64,000 nucleotides of DNA, from the NCBI RefSeq assembly GCF_038446525.1, contig NZ_CP151792.1, positions 1,488,001 to 1,552,000 on the forward strand. Direction: 5' to 3'. Source of the DNA: Methanolobus sp. ZRKC5. Lineage in GTDB: Archaea; Halobacteriota; Methanosarcinia; Methanosarcinales; Methanosarcinaceae. Of the stretch, positions 9,285 to 18,513 are shown piece by piece. How positions within the stretch are numbered: the stretch's first letter is position 1; each line of letters opens with the position of its first letter. Under the pieces are notes generated by a model, which saw nothing but the letters and a program-made list of their open reading frames with translations, searched no databases and was not told where the DNA came from. A program made the position numbers and the translations under genes.

Positions 9285-9422
9285 GGGAACCCCATATCAT
9301 TTATTGCCTGATCCTGATACAATATCCATTAAAAAAGGACAGATACCACAAGAACATTAATGAATATACCCCGGTGGATTTTAAATATCTTTTGAAAAGC
9401 AACTACTTCAAAGATTAACGGA

Positions 9423-9976
9423 CTATTTTTCATAGACCAACGCAAAAGCACTGAGATCACGGAAGTTTATAAGACCATCATCATTGAAATCTGCCCATTT
9501 ACTGGATTCTATAGCCGTAGCGTTGTAAACCAGAGCAAATGCGCTGAGATCGCGAAAATTTATCAAACCATCGCTGTTAGCATCCCCTTTCATCAGAACA
9601 TTTTCTTCTGTGACAATCCAGGTCCACTGGGCTATTACATCCTGATTCTCACGTGAGGCAATGGCTTTTACATCATAACTTCCCGCAACCTGCGGAATCA
9701 GTTCGCAATCTGAAGACAGCACATTATGTTCTACTTTTACATCTTCACCATCAAAGAGCCATGAAATATCACACTCGATATTAGTATCAATTGAAAATGT
9801 CATTGGAGATAAAACAGATTCAACAATATCACCTGAAGGAGTAAAAGCAGTGATATGAAGGGTTTCTGCAACTGAGTCACTCCAACCAAAATCCTGAGTG
9901 TACATGGCAACGTTGCTGTAACCGGAGTACTCACCAACCCAGATACCAATTCCAATCTCGTTGAAATTAGAGTTAA
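9423..9976 (-). pseudogene. CAP-dockerin protein, 3' part after IS5 insertion
   Basis: The reverse strand reads the last quarter of a CAP (SCP/PR1) domain (NSNFNEIGIGIWVGE, ending MYTQDFG), then an Ig-like linker, and a dockerin with two repeats, each containing DGLINFRDLSAFALVY and a calcium-loop pattern. The start of the gene lies beyond the insertion sequence at 11123-11514. The reading phase matches exactly: removing bases 9977-11126 gives A-N-I-L-N-S-N-F-N-E-I. The intact protein would have about 313 residues and act outside the cell, the dockerin presumably binding a cohesin partner. An ATG inside the IS end (10001) could yield a leaderless fragment, which is unlikely to function. Confidence 0.9.
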
Positions 9977-11122
9977 GAGGATTTCGATAAACTACCATCA
10001 ATACCCATACAATTTAATAAAATTTAAATAATAGCAAAGCAAATTTACTATTATGGATTCTTTTACTGATTTTGCCTTAAATGAAGAATATAAGCGTCTC
10101 CAATCTGTCGGAGATAAGCTTGCTGAAATTGAATATTTAGTAGATTGGAAGCCTTTTCGCCCTATTCTGGAGTCAATGTACATAAACAGAACAGCTTCAG
10201 GCGGACGGCCTGAAGCTGATGTTATTGTAATGTTCAAGATGCTTGTTCTGCAACAATGGCATGGTCTTTCTGATGCTGAGCTTGAAAAGCAGTGTATTGA
10301 CAGGATATCCTTTAGGAAATTCCTGGGATTTCCTGAATATGTACCAGACAGTACAACTGTCTGGTCATTCAGGAAGAGAATTATCGACAATGGTAAAGAA
10401 AAAGCGGTGTGGGATGAAATGCAGAATCAGCTTGATGCTCTTGGTTTGAAGATTAAAAAAGGAATGATCCAGGATGCAACTTTTATTCACTCAGATCCAG
10501 GACATGCAAAAGCAGATGTACTCAGAGGAAAAGATGCGAAAACAAGAAGAAGCAAAGATGGAACCTGGACTAAGAAAAATGGTAAATCTCACTTTGGATA
10601 CAAACTTCATACAATTATTGATAAGGATTATGAACTAATCAGAAGATTTGAGACAACAACTGCATCACTTCACGATTCACAGGTTGATCTGTCTGAAAAG
10701 GGTGAAGTGGTGTATAGAGATAAAGGATATTTTGGAGCAATAGCAAAAGGTTTTGCAGCAACAATGCAACGAGCTGTAAGAGGACATCCTTTAGGAATAA
10801 TGGATATCCTCAGAAATGAAAGAATAAGTGTGAAAAGAGTCCCTTGCGAAAGAGTGTATGCAGTGACAAAAGAAATATTTAAAACCAGAAAGGTTCTTGT
10901 TACAACTGTAGAAAGAGTGAATGCAAAAATGTTGATGACAGCTTTTTGTTTTAATCTGCATCAATTGAGGACACTAAAAACCAAAGGAATAATCTAGGAT
11001 AGCGGAAGCTATACTAAAAATAAGGATTAATGAAGAGAAATAAACAAAATGATAAAAAATGAGAGGATATAATTGAGTTTGAATACTTTAATGATCTAAA
11101 ATGAGGGAATATCGAAATCCTC
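9977..11122 (+). mobile_element. Complete IS5-family insertion sequence, 1146 bp
   Basis: The element has 13-bp perfect terminal inverted repeats (GAGGATTTCGATA at 9977-9989, its complement at 11110-11122) and is bounded on both sides by TTAA (9973-9976 and 11123-11126), the duplicated target. It carries one transposase gene. Its right 843 bp are identical, as far as I can compare, to 45115-45957, so both copies are recent. It interrupts a CAP-dockerin gene on the other strand. Confidence 0.95.
10053..10997 (+). CDS. IS5-family DDE transposase
   Basis: The 314-residue transposase has an N-terminal IS5-type domain (residues 20-115, SGGRPEADVIVMFKMLVL) and a DDE catalytic core. The likely triad is D141 (QDATFIHSD), D223 (YRDKGYFG) and E266, which sits in an R-x3-E-x6-K arrangement (RVPCERVYAVTK), the signature of IS4/IS5 enzymes. 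The gene fills the element. Nothing in it is visibly broken, so it may be active. The start is the ATG that gives the family N-terminus (MDSFTDFALNEEYKRL). Confidence 0.95.
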   Translation: MDSFTDFALNEEYKRLQSVGDKLAEIEYLVDWKPFRPILESMYINRTASGGRPEADVIVMFKMLVLQQWHGLSDAELEKQCIDRISFRKFLGFPEYVPDSTTVWSFRKRIIDNGKEKAVWDEMQNQLDALGLKIKKGMIQDATFIHSDPGHAKADVLRGKDAKTRRSKDGTWTKKNGKSHFGYKLHTIIDKDYELIRRFETTTASLHDSQVDLSEKGEVVYRDKGYFGAIAKGFAATMQRAVRGHPLGIMDILRNERISVKRVPCERVYAVTKEIFKTRKVLVTTVERVNAKMLMTAFCFNLHQLRTLKTKGII

Positions 11123-11514
11123 TTAAGTATATTCGCCCTATGTCCCGGAGAATTCATAAGGCCTTCGTGAGCTGCGATAAGGTCAGGAGGATAATGCAAA
11201 GCAATGTTCTCACCCGCGTACACGATATCATAGCCTGTACTGCTCAATCTTTCCGAAAAAGAAGTTCCATCATAGGAATCATGAGAAAAATAATCTTCTT
11301 CGATCATCTCTTTGCTATGCTCACTTGCAGCATCGTTCAAGACTGAATTGAAGCTAAATGGTTCAAGGCCATATAATGCTCTTTCCTCGTTGATAAGGTC
11401 AAGCATCTGCTGCTCCTCTTCAGCATATTCATTTATTGCACCAGTAACCCCGGTCAAAATACTGAATAAGATGACCAGGAAGATAATTTTCATTAACGTT
11501 GACATATTGATCAA
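11123..11514 (-). pseudogene. CAP-dockerin protein, 5' part
   Basis: This is the first 130 codons of the interrupted gene. A signal peptide (residues 7-25, MKIIFLVILFSILTGVTGA) is followed by the CAP domain: MLDLINEERALYGLEPF, SEHSKEMIEEDYFSHD, YAGENIA, and GLMNSPGHRANIL, where the insertion cuts. Past the TTAA the frame runs into the IS end and stops after 36 unrelated residues at 11014. CAP proteins of prokaryotes are secreted; their activity is mostly unknown. The fusion to a dockerin points to a surface complex. Confidence 0.9.
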
Positions 11515-11615
11515 ATAACCCCATAAACAGATTATGCAAAAATAAATTCGAGGGCATATATAAATATTGTATTAAAAAAAAGAGAAAGTAAAGGGACCTA
11601 TAAAAAATAAGGGCA

Positions 11616-13073
11616 TTATGCCCTTAGTTCTTCATGATCAGATAATTTATGCTGGGACTCTGCTTGTATTTCAGTCTCCAGCAATTTCCCCACGTAAACT
11701 CTTGCCCACACAAAAATGAACAACGAACCTAGGATGTTACCTACGACCATGCCCCACCAAACACCTATAAGCCCCATATTCAGATTAAAAGCGAAAAACA
11801 AAGCGAACACTGGTACGAATATGACAGCACGCACAATTGTTGCAACAAGCGCATAAAGTCCTTTGCCAACTCCCTGAAAAAGAGACGAAGAGAGCATACC
11901 AAGAGATACTGTGGGATAGAATATGCAAATAATCCTCAGAAATATAATAAGGTCATCTGTGATATGAGAAGCGCTTTCTGAAAGAGTGAATGCGTAAGCT
12001 ATCTGAGGAGCCAGTATGAATGTAAAAAAAGCAATGACTGTTTCTACAAGAAGACCGATCTTCATTGAATATATATGAGCGAAGGAGACTTTGTCATATG
12101 AACCTTCACCGTATGAAAAACCAGTCATCGTTACAACTGCTGTTGAAATTCCAATGAGTGGAGCAATAGCTATGGTTGCAACACGCCATCCAACAGTGTA
12201 AACAGCTACTCCATCGGTATTACTGGCAGCTATTATGATGACATTCATTACAAGCATCATAAGTGCCATAGATGCCTGTTGTACAGTGGCAGGAATGCCA
12301 ACCTTGGATATGTCCCTGAGAATTCCCCGCTCAAAACTGAAATCCTTGAAATCAAAGGATAAATAAGTATCTTTTTTGAAGAACAACCAGCTGGACATCA
12401 GAACTGCAGTCACTCCCATTGATATCACTGTGGCCCATGCAGCACCCGCAACACCCATCTTGAACTGATAGATGAAAATCGGGTCAAGTACTATATTCAG
12501 AATGGAACCAAATATCATTGCATTCATAGCTCGTTTGGTGTCACCTTCACTGCGAAGTATCGCATTTGCAACATTGGTAAAGAACAGGAGGATACTGCCT
12601 CCAAAGATAATACGACCATAAGATGTCGCCATTGCAGTTGTCTTTCCGGCACCTATCATAGCAAATATCGGCTCTGCAAATGTGAAGAGTGTTATAGTGA
12701 AAACAGCAGACATCAAAACCATCAGGATCATCGTATGAACTGCAACATTGTCCGCACCTATTTTATCCCTTGAACCAAGCCGTCGGGATATTGCTGAACC
12801 GGCACCAACCCCAAGGCCGTTTGACAATGCAATGATAATAAAGAAGAATGGAAATACAAAACCCACTGCTGCAAGAGCATCCGAACCCAAGCCGGAAACC
12901 CAGAAAGTATCTACAAGATTGTACAATGTCTGGATGGACATACCAAGCATCATTGGTAATGCTAATTTAATTATAGCCTTTTTCGGGTCACCCAACATGG
13001 CTTTCATTCCGGAAGTTGCATTTGGAGTCTCAAATGCAGGTCCCTCATTTTCATTATTTGTAGTATTATTCAT
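11616..13073 (-). CDS. MATE-family multidrug/Na+ antiporter
   Basis: The 485-residue protein has about 12 hydrophobic segments in two similar halves and the MATE opening ALPMMLGMSIQTLYNLVDTFWVSGLG. Such carriers export drugs or toxic compounds in exchange for Na+ or H+. The start overlaps the last 8 bases of the MarR gene, so the regulator and pump are one operon. A soluble N-terminus of about 30 residues precedes the first segment. The substrate cannot be predicted. Confidence 0.92.
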   Translation of the reverse strand: MNNTTNNENEGPAFETPNATSGMKAMLGDPKKAIIKLALPMMLGMSIQTLYNLVDTFWVSGLGSDALAAVGFVFPFFFIIIALSNGLGVGAGSAISRRLGSRDKIGADNVAVHTMILMVLMSAVFTITLFTFAEPIFAMIGAGKTTAMATSYGRIIFGGSILLFFTNVANAILRSEGDTKRAMNAMIFGSILNIVLDPIFIYQFKMGVAGAAWATVISMGVTAVLMSSWLFFKKDTYLSFDFKDFSFERGILRDISKVGIPATVQQASMALMMLVMNVIIIAASNTDGVAVYTVGWRVATIAIAPLIGISTAVVTMTGFSYGEGSYDKVSFAHIYSMKIGLLVETVIAFFTFILAPQIAYAFTLSESASHITDDLIIFLRIICIFYPTVSLGMLSSSLFQGVGKGLYALVATIVRAVIFVPVFALFFAFNLNMGLIGVWWGMVVGNILGSLFIFVWARVYVGKLLETEIQAESQHKLSDHEELRA

Positions 13074-13563
13074 TTGAAGCCTTCTTCATTTCGTTTTCAG
13101 ATGCTATGTTTTTGGCAGCTTTTTCCATCATGGAAATAAACATAGCCTTTTCTTCAGTGCTAAAGCCATGCAAGAGTACATCATTGAGCTTTGAGCTTAT
13201 ATCGATCAGCACAGGCTTCATTTCGCGCCCTTTATCAGTAAGGTAGACACAGTAGGCACGTTTATCGCAAGGGTCCCTTTTCCTGATAACATAGCCCATT
13301 TCTTCGAGTTTGTTAACAGAGCGGGTGATGGTTGCACGATCATATTTCAATGAACTGGCAAGTGATTCCTGACTCACTCCTTCATGATACATTAAAAGCT
13401 TAAAAAAAGGGAACTGTCCACTTCCAATGCCATATGGTTCCAGCTCTTTTGAAAGATATATATTGATCGACCTGAAAAGGTGAGATATATCCCTACCTAT
13501 GGATTCATGTTTTTTAATGCTACAAAGGTTTTCATGTTTAACGGGATGTGTCAGAACTACCAC
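13066..13563 (-). CDS. MarR-family transcriptional regulator
   Basis: This 165-residue winged-helix protein has the MarR layout: a dimerisation helix, the HTH (QESLASSLKYDRATITRSVNKLEEMGYV), and the wing (KRDPCDKRAYCVYLTDKGREM). The first usable start is a GTG at 13563; no ATG precedes the conserved part. An AT-rich TATA-like stretch lies at about 13595-13608, and between it and the start is a cluster of GCAAC/TTGC half-sites (about 13568-13588) that could be its operator. It probably represses itself and the MATE pump. Confidence 0.85.
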   Translation of the reverse strand: MVVLTHPVKHENLCSIKKHESIGRDISHLFRSINIYLSKELEPYGIGSGQFPFFKLLMYHEGVSQESLASSLKYDRATITRSVNKLEEMGYVIRKRDPCDKRAYCVYLTDKGREMKPVLIDISSKLNDVLLHGFSTEEKAMFISMMEKAAKNIASENEMKKASNE

Positions 13564-13644
13564 CTATTAGTTGCGTTTGCAATTGTTGCATACTCAACTA
13601 TATTATAAAAAAGCATTCTCCAAAACAGCAATAATTTGAGAATA

Positions 13645-14559
13645 TCAGTCTATAAAAAGTTCAACACCCATAAGTTCAAGGAAGATCTCTTCGAGGGAAG
13701 GTACAATAGTTCGCATCTCCACTATGTCCCCAGCTCTGGATGCAACCCATTTGGTAGTCTGGTTAACCACATCAATGTCACTGGTTGTAACGACATAGTT
13801 ATCGTCCACTATCTTGGTTTCGGAGATGGAGTACTCTTCAATACCGTCCACTTTGAACTCAAGACGATACTGTATCTTGCCATATTTCTTTCGTATTTCC
13901 TCAGCAGTACCCAATGTTACCAGCTTTCCTGCCTTGAGAATAAGTATCCTGTCACAGAGACTTTCAACCTGGAAGAGATTGTGAGCACTGAATATGATGG
14001 TTTTCCCGGATTTTTTCAGTGAGCGTACGTAATCAGTGATATAACGGGAAGTCATTGGGTCTAAGCCTGATGCCGGTTCATCGTATATCAGGATGTCAGG
14101 GTCATTGATAAGAGAACGAGCTATGGCAACTTTACGCTTCATTCCTTTTGAAAGATCACCTATCTTTTTACCGTCAGCATTGAGAGAAAGATCAAAAAGA
14201 AGTTCACGTATCCTTTTCTTTGCACGGTCCTTTGGAATGCAGTATAACTCTGAAAAGAAGAGAAGATAATCCTCTACACTCATACCCTCGTAGAGAGGAG
14301 ACTCTTCTGGAAGAAAACCAAGGAATGATTTTATCTCAACAGCATCCTTTGAGATATCCAGACCTTTCATATAAATACTGCCGGTACTTGGCCTGACAAG
14401 ACTGCTGAGCATTTTTAACGTTGTGGTTTTACCAGCACCGTTTGGACCAACTATTCCAAATATCTGCCCTTTGCTCACTGAGAAAGAAAGGTCATCAACA
14501 GCAACAAAATCGCCGTATTCCTTCCTGAGTCCATTAACTTCGATTACACCAGGTTCCAC
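13645..14559 (-). CDS. ABC transporter ATP-binding protein
   Basis: The 304-residue protein has Walker A (GPNGAGKTT), the signature LSKGMKRKVAIARSL, Walker B (ILIYDEPASGLDP) and the switch histidine (FSAHN). The C-terminal 80 residues are typical of ABC-2 export ATPases. The frame is open to 14628, but the GTG at 14559 gives the family N-terminus (VEPGVIEVNGLRKEYG). It probably powers the two permeases encoded divergently at 15579-18496, with only the MscS gene in between. The substrate is unknown. Confidence 0.92.
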   Translation of the reverse strand: MEPGVIEVNGLRKEYGDFVAVDDLSFSVSKGQIFGIVGPNGAGKTTTLKMLSSLVRPSTGSIYMKGLDISKDAVEIKSFLGFLPEESPLYEGMSVEDYLLFFSELYCIPKDRAKKRIRELLFDLSLNADGKKIGDLSKGMKRKVAIARSLINDPDILIYDEPASGLDPMTSRYITDYVRSLKKSGKTIIFSAHNLFQVESLCDRILILKAGKLVTLGTAEEIRKKYGKIQYRLEFKVDGIEEYSISETKIVDDNYVVTTSDIDVVNQTTKWVASRAGDIVEMRTIVPSLEEIFLELMGVELFID

Positions 14560-14580
14560 AAAAAGAATATATACTTCACT

Positions 14581-14590
14581 ATATATAAAC
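14581..14590 (-). promoter_or_regulatory. TATA box of the ABC ATPase gene, leaderless start
   Basis: On the reverse strand the sequence reads GTTTATATAT, centred about 26 bases before the GTG at 14559. That spacing would place transcription initiation at the start codon itself, so the mRNA would be leaderless; no Shine-Dalgarno sequence precedes this GTG. Confidence 0.55.
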
Positions 14591-14645
14591 AATGTTATAA
14601 AATAAGGAAAAGCATAGTTGCAGATCAACTATGCCTGAAGACAGT

Positions 14646-15455
14646 TTAATTCTTGTACATATGTACATCCAGCTGTGGGAAGGGAATCTCAATCTCTTCC
14701 TTGCCAAACGCCGCATGTATAGCTATTGTCAGGTCATTTTTCACAGCCCAGAAATCAGGGGTATTGACCCAGGCACGAAGCTGTAGATTTACAGATGAAT
14801 CTGCCAGTTCGGCGGTAACAACTGCTGCTACAGGGTCAGCAAGCACACGGGAATCCTGTTTGATGACATCCAGAGCGATCTGTACAGCTTTTGGAATGTC
14901 CGTAGTGTAACCCACACCAACATCAACTGAAACTCTGCGTGTAGGCATTCGGGTCGCATTTACAATAGGACTGCCCCATACAAGTTTGTTAGGCAATGTG
15001 ATAAACTGGTTATCGGGAGTAAGGAGTTCTGTCGCCATGATACCAACTGCATGAACTGTACCGGAAAGACCATCCACAGTTACATACTCTCCTTTGTCAA
15101 GAGGTCTCAGGGATGCTATCCACACACCTGCAGCCATATTGTTAAGTGAATCCTGCATACCAAAGCCAAGCACCAGTCCAATAACTGCTGAAAGACCTAC
15201 GACCACAGAGCTTGTATCGATTCCAAGGGTGCTCACAACTGCAAGCAATACACCCACATAGAGCAACGCACGCAGGAAACGAACGAGAAATTCAGTTACA
15301 AGCTCAGGAAGTTTAGTCTTTTTCAGGCCTTTACTAAACATACCGGAAAGAATTCCGGCAACAAGAAGACCTGCAATCAGAATCACCAGTGCAAATACTA
15401 TGTTTGCTATCGTTATCTCTGTATAAGGTATAGTTTGAGCTAAAATGTCTACCAA
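14646..15455 (-). CDS. MscS-family mechanosensitive channel
   Basis: After the TTG start (good GGAG Shine-Dalgarno 7 bases before it) come 269 residues. Three N-terminal membrane helices lead to the pore helix GLSAVIGLVLGFGMQDSLNNMAAGVWI, followed by the beta domain (DKGEYVTVDGLSGTVHAVGIMATELLTPDNQFITLPN) and the alpha/beta vestibule. The channel relieves osmotic pressure by opening under membrane tension. An ATG at 15539 gives a longer frame, but it reads through the promoter region and lacks family similarity. Confidence 0.9.
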   Translation of the reverse strand: MVDILAQTIPYTEITIANIVFALVILIAGLLVAGILSGMFSKGLKKTKLPELVTEFLVRFLRALLYVGVLLAVVSTLGIDTSSVVVGLSAVIGLVLGFGMQDSLNNMAAGVWIASLRPLDKGEYVTVDGLSGTVHAVGIMATELLTPDNQFITLPNKLVWGSPIVNATRMPTRRVSVDVGVGYTTDIPKAVQIALDVIKQDSRVLADPVAAVVTAELADSSVNLQLRAWVNTPDFWAVKNDLTIAIHAAFGKEEIEIPFPQLDVHMYKN

Positions 15456-15578
15456 TCTACCACTCCTGTGTATTATTAGTAAATAATCATATAAAAGTAG
15501 ACAATTGCCTGCATATAACCCTTCGTAATTATATAGCAAGTGTAGAAATATATATTAATATAATAAGCGCGTAATAAA

Positions 15579-17399
15579 ATGATGATGCCTGCTTGGTTCA
15601 CTATTGCAAAATGGGAATTTTTTAGATCAAAACTTAAATTCGATGCACGATCCATGATCATGCTCATATTATCTTTGATACTGGTAATAATTGCCTCTTA
15701 TGCTGCATCCCAGACAGGGATGAGTATGAACCAGAAAATATATCTTGTAGCTATTTCACAGCCTGAAGTACAACCTGTTATCGAAACCGATCAGAGATTC
15801 GATCATATTCTTGTAGACAGATTCACTGCAGGTAGCTACTATGAATATGGTGCTGATATGGCCATCATAGGAAACAACGTATATCTGGGGGATACTCGTA
15901 AAGCAGCGGCTGCGGGCGATTCATTGGACAGTACTTTTAAAACATATCGCGAAGTGGTTCTAACCTCATATAATGATGTTAACAATAGCCACCCTGTATG
16001 GGTCACTGTCCATGATCTGGAAAGACCGCAGAACTTCCAGCTGGCAGGAGCTGAGGAAACTGTTGATGGCATTAAAAAAGGAGCCAACGGACCTGCGGAT
16101 CTTGAAGATGTACCCCGCACTGGTGCCACAAACGAGCAGGAAAGAAGTGGATCCGTAAGAACTGGCTCATCAACTATCTCCCCGGAAGATATCGCAGCTC
16201 TTGATGCCATGGAAGGGAAGACCTTCTTTGAAAGGCAGACAATATCCACGCCTTCCAACTTTTCACCACCCATACCATTCACGGCCATACTTTATGCATT
16301 CCTGTTCATATTCCCAATTTACTTCATTTCACAATTCTACTCCACCAGCCTGATGGATGAGCGTACAAACAAGAAGGGAGAACTTGTACTTGCTGCACCC
16401 TTGCGTGGCATAGATGTTGTGGTTGGGAAAACTATCCCCTATCTTTTCATCACAATGGCTATCCAGACAGCAATAACTCTATACATAATCGGCATACCGT
16501 CAACTTTTGCAGGTGTAGAGAGAGTATTGCTTGTACTTGCAGCCATATTCCCTGTAGTCCTTCTCTTCTTTGCACTTTCATTCTACAGTGCCATCCTTTC
16601 CAGAAGTTTTAAGGAACTAACTTTTGCAAGTGTATTCCTGTCGGTGATCATATCAGGATACCTGTTCTTCCCTGCAATGTTTGCAAATATCCATGCCATC
16701 AGTTCCATTTCCCCTATAACGCTCATAGTCAGGCTCATTGAGAACGAGGAAGTGCTGATAAACACATATCTTTTCTCAACCCTGCCATTCTACTTCGTAG
16801 CAATCTCAGTATATGCATTTGGAACCTTCATTTTCAGGGAAGAGGACCTGTTCACACAAAAATCCATCAGCGGAAAAATAGTTGACTGCTTCGAACTGTT
16901 CCTTTCATATCCGTATGGTTCTGTATTCCTGCTTAGCGTAATATTCATTCCTTTTGTCTATATGGCACAACTGATGCTCATAGTCATGCTTTTCAATTTG
17001 CCTGTGCCTTATTCGATAATAGCAATGATCCTGATGTCCGCAATGGCGGAAGAGCTTGTAAAGTCAATTGGTATCTACACACTTTTTAAAAGGAAGATAG
17101 CTGACATCACATTACGCAACGCAATAAAGTATTCCATATTATCAGGTGCAGGATTCTTCGTAGGGGAAAAAGCTGTTGCTGTCCTCACACTGGCACCAAT
17201 TGCAAGTTCAGCCTTCGGGTCAGTAATGACAATGGGCACTTTGCTATTGATACCATTGTTCCTGCATATCACAACAGTTCTCATCAGCTCACTGGTAATG
17301 TACAAAAAAGGACCACGATATTACGTGGTAGCCGTAGTACTTGCAACCCTTTTCCACAGTTTGTATAACATGATAATCCTAAGGGGGCTGTTCTTTTGA
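15579..17399 (+). CDS. ABC-2 permease fused to a PrsW-like intramembrane protease domain
   Basis: Residues 1-430 look like an ABC-2 export permease: one N-terminal helix, a large extracytoplasmic part, then a helix bundle with the MDERTNKKGELVLAAPLRGIDVVVGK segment. Residues 440-606 form a separate bundle with the PrsW motif order: EELVK (E491, E492), FFVGE (E530), H563 in PLFLHITT and H593 in FHSLYN. PrsW proteins are glutamic-type membrane proteases. A fused exporter and protease might process what it exports or cut a regulator. A TATATATT near 15549 suggests a leaderless start at the MMM cluster. The TTG of the next gene overlaps the stop. Confidence 0.8.
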   Translation: MMMPAWFTIAKWEFFRSKLKFDARSMIMLILSLILVIIASYAASQTGMSMNQKIYLVAISQPEVQPVIETDQRFDHILVDRFTAGSYYEYGADMAIIGNNVYLGDTRKAAAAGDSLDSTFKTYREVVLTSYNDVNNSHPVWVTVHDLERPQNFQLAGAEETVDGIKKGANGPADLEDVPRTGATNEQERSGSVRTGSSTISPEDIAALDAMEGKTFFERQTISTPSNFSPPIPFTAILYAFLFIFPIYFISQFYSTSLMDERTNKKGELVLAAPLRGIDVVVGKTIPYLFITMAIQTAITLYIIGIPSTFAGVERVLLVLAAIFPVVLLFFALSFYSAILSRSFKELTFASVFLSVIISGYLFFPAMFANIHAISSISPITLIVRLIENEEVLINTYLFSTLPFYFVAISVYAFGTFIFREEDLFTQKSISGKIVDCFELFLSYPYGSVFLLSVIFIPFVYMAQLMLIVMLFNLPVPYSIIAMILMSAMAEELVKSIGIYTLFKRKIADITLRNAIKYSILSGAGFFVGEKAVAVLTLAPIASSAFGSVMTMGTLLLIPLFLHITTVLISSLVMYKKGPRYYVVAVVLATLFHSLYNMIILRGLFF

Positions 17400-18496
17400 A
17401 TAAATTCGGAAATTCATGCAGCAAAGTGAAGACCATAGCTAAAAAGGAATTCAAAGAGCTCATGAGTGAAAAGACATTCATACTTGCCATTATAATCCAG
17501 CTTTTCATAGCATCGTTCGCAACCTTCCTGGTTATCGGACTTACTTCATTCTATGACCCAAGCACATTGGGAGATATGGAACTGGAAGGAACTTCCATTG
17601 CTGTGGTTGGAACCCAGGACAATGAGCTTTATAAGATATTACAGGAAAGCAATGTCAGGACATATCTTTATCACGACTTCCAGTTAGCATATACAGATTT
17701 CTATGACCATAAGTTAGATGCGATCATTGTGGCTCCATTGGGGACTTCTACTGGAACTGATCTGCTCAACGTAGATATATACCTGCCAAAATCAGAAATA
17801 AAGGCAACTGTTGTTTCCCTTCAGCTTAAGGAACCACTTGAGATGTACGAGCAGAGTGTGAGGGATGTAAGGACGCAGAGATTGCCCGGATATACACCTA
17901 TAGAATTCAACATAATAGAAAGAGGTATCAAAACATCTTCCACCTACTTTGAGTTCATTTACGTAGCACTCCTACCCTTGCTTGTATTCACTCCGGCATT
18001 CATATCAGGAGGACTGATAATTGATTTCATTACAGAGGAATACGAGCGCAAGACCATGGATATGCTCCTTGTGTCTCCGGCATCCATACTTGACATCATT
18101 AATGGAAAGGTGATACTGGCAATATTGATAGTTCCCCTGCAATCGTTTGTCTGGATGCTACTGCTGTCAATGAACAGGGTGTCGATACAAAATTCATTGC
18201 AGATATTACTACTTGTGACAGTTATCGCTGCTGTACTTGTACTGTCAAGTACTATAATCGCAGTCCTGTTCAGAGAAAGAGGAGTTGCACAGCTACTGTA
18301 CTCACTTATCCTCATCTTCCTGTTCATGGCCTCTTACCTGTTCACGAACTCCCCACTGAACTTGGTTACCCGTCTTTCTATAGAAAGCATAGGAGCACTG
18401 GAAAGCTGGACATGGATGGGGATCTATATCCTTGTGGCCATATTTCTGTATGCCTCAATGGTGATTGCAGTCAAGAAAGAAGCACATAACATTTAA
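17396..18496 (+). CDS. ABC-2 type permease
   Basis: The 366-residue protein has an N-terminal helix, an extracytoplasmic domain and five to six C-terminal helices, as in the NatB/ABC-2 family. The motif ITEEYERKTMDMLLVSPASILDIINGK is the cytoplasmic coupling segment of these permeases. The start is a TTG overlapping the stop of the permease-protease gene (TTGA). It probably pairs with that protein and the ATPase at 13645-14559 to form an exporter. Confidence 0.88.
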   Translation: MNKFGNSCSKVKTIAKKEFKELMSEKTFILAIIIQLFIASFATFLVIGLTSFYDPSTLGDMELEGTSIAVVGTQDNELYKILQESNVRTYLYHDFQLAYTDFYDHKLDAIIVAPLGTSTGTDLLNVDIYLPKSEIKATVVSLQLKEPLEMYEQSVRDVRTQRLPGYTPIEFNIIERGIKTSSTYFEFIYVALLPLLVFTPAFISGGLIIDFITEEYERKTMDMLLVSPASILDIINGKVILAILIVPLQSFVWMLLLSMNRVSIQNSLQILLLVTVIAAVLVLSSTIIAVLFRERGVAQLLYSLILIFLFMASYLFTNSPLNLVTRLSIESIGALESWTWMGIYILVAIFLYASMVIAVKKEAHNI

Positions 18497-18513
18497 AACA
18501 TACAAATATATAG

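Noticed and set aside
11014-11122. C-terminal 36 residues after the CAP domain as a genuine protein end
   Set aside because: They are encoded by the IS5 terminal region and recur at the second copy (45849-45957).
13565-13590. MarR operator made of GCAAC/TTGC half-sites
   Set aside because: Half-sites are spaced irregularly and no full palindrome can be drawn; mentioned in the MarR entry only.
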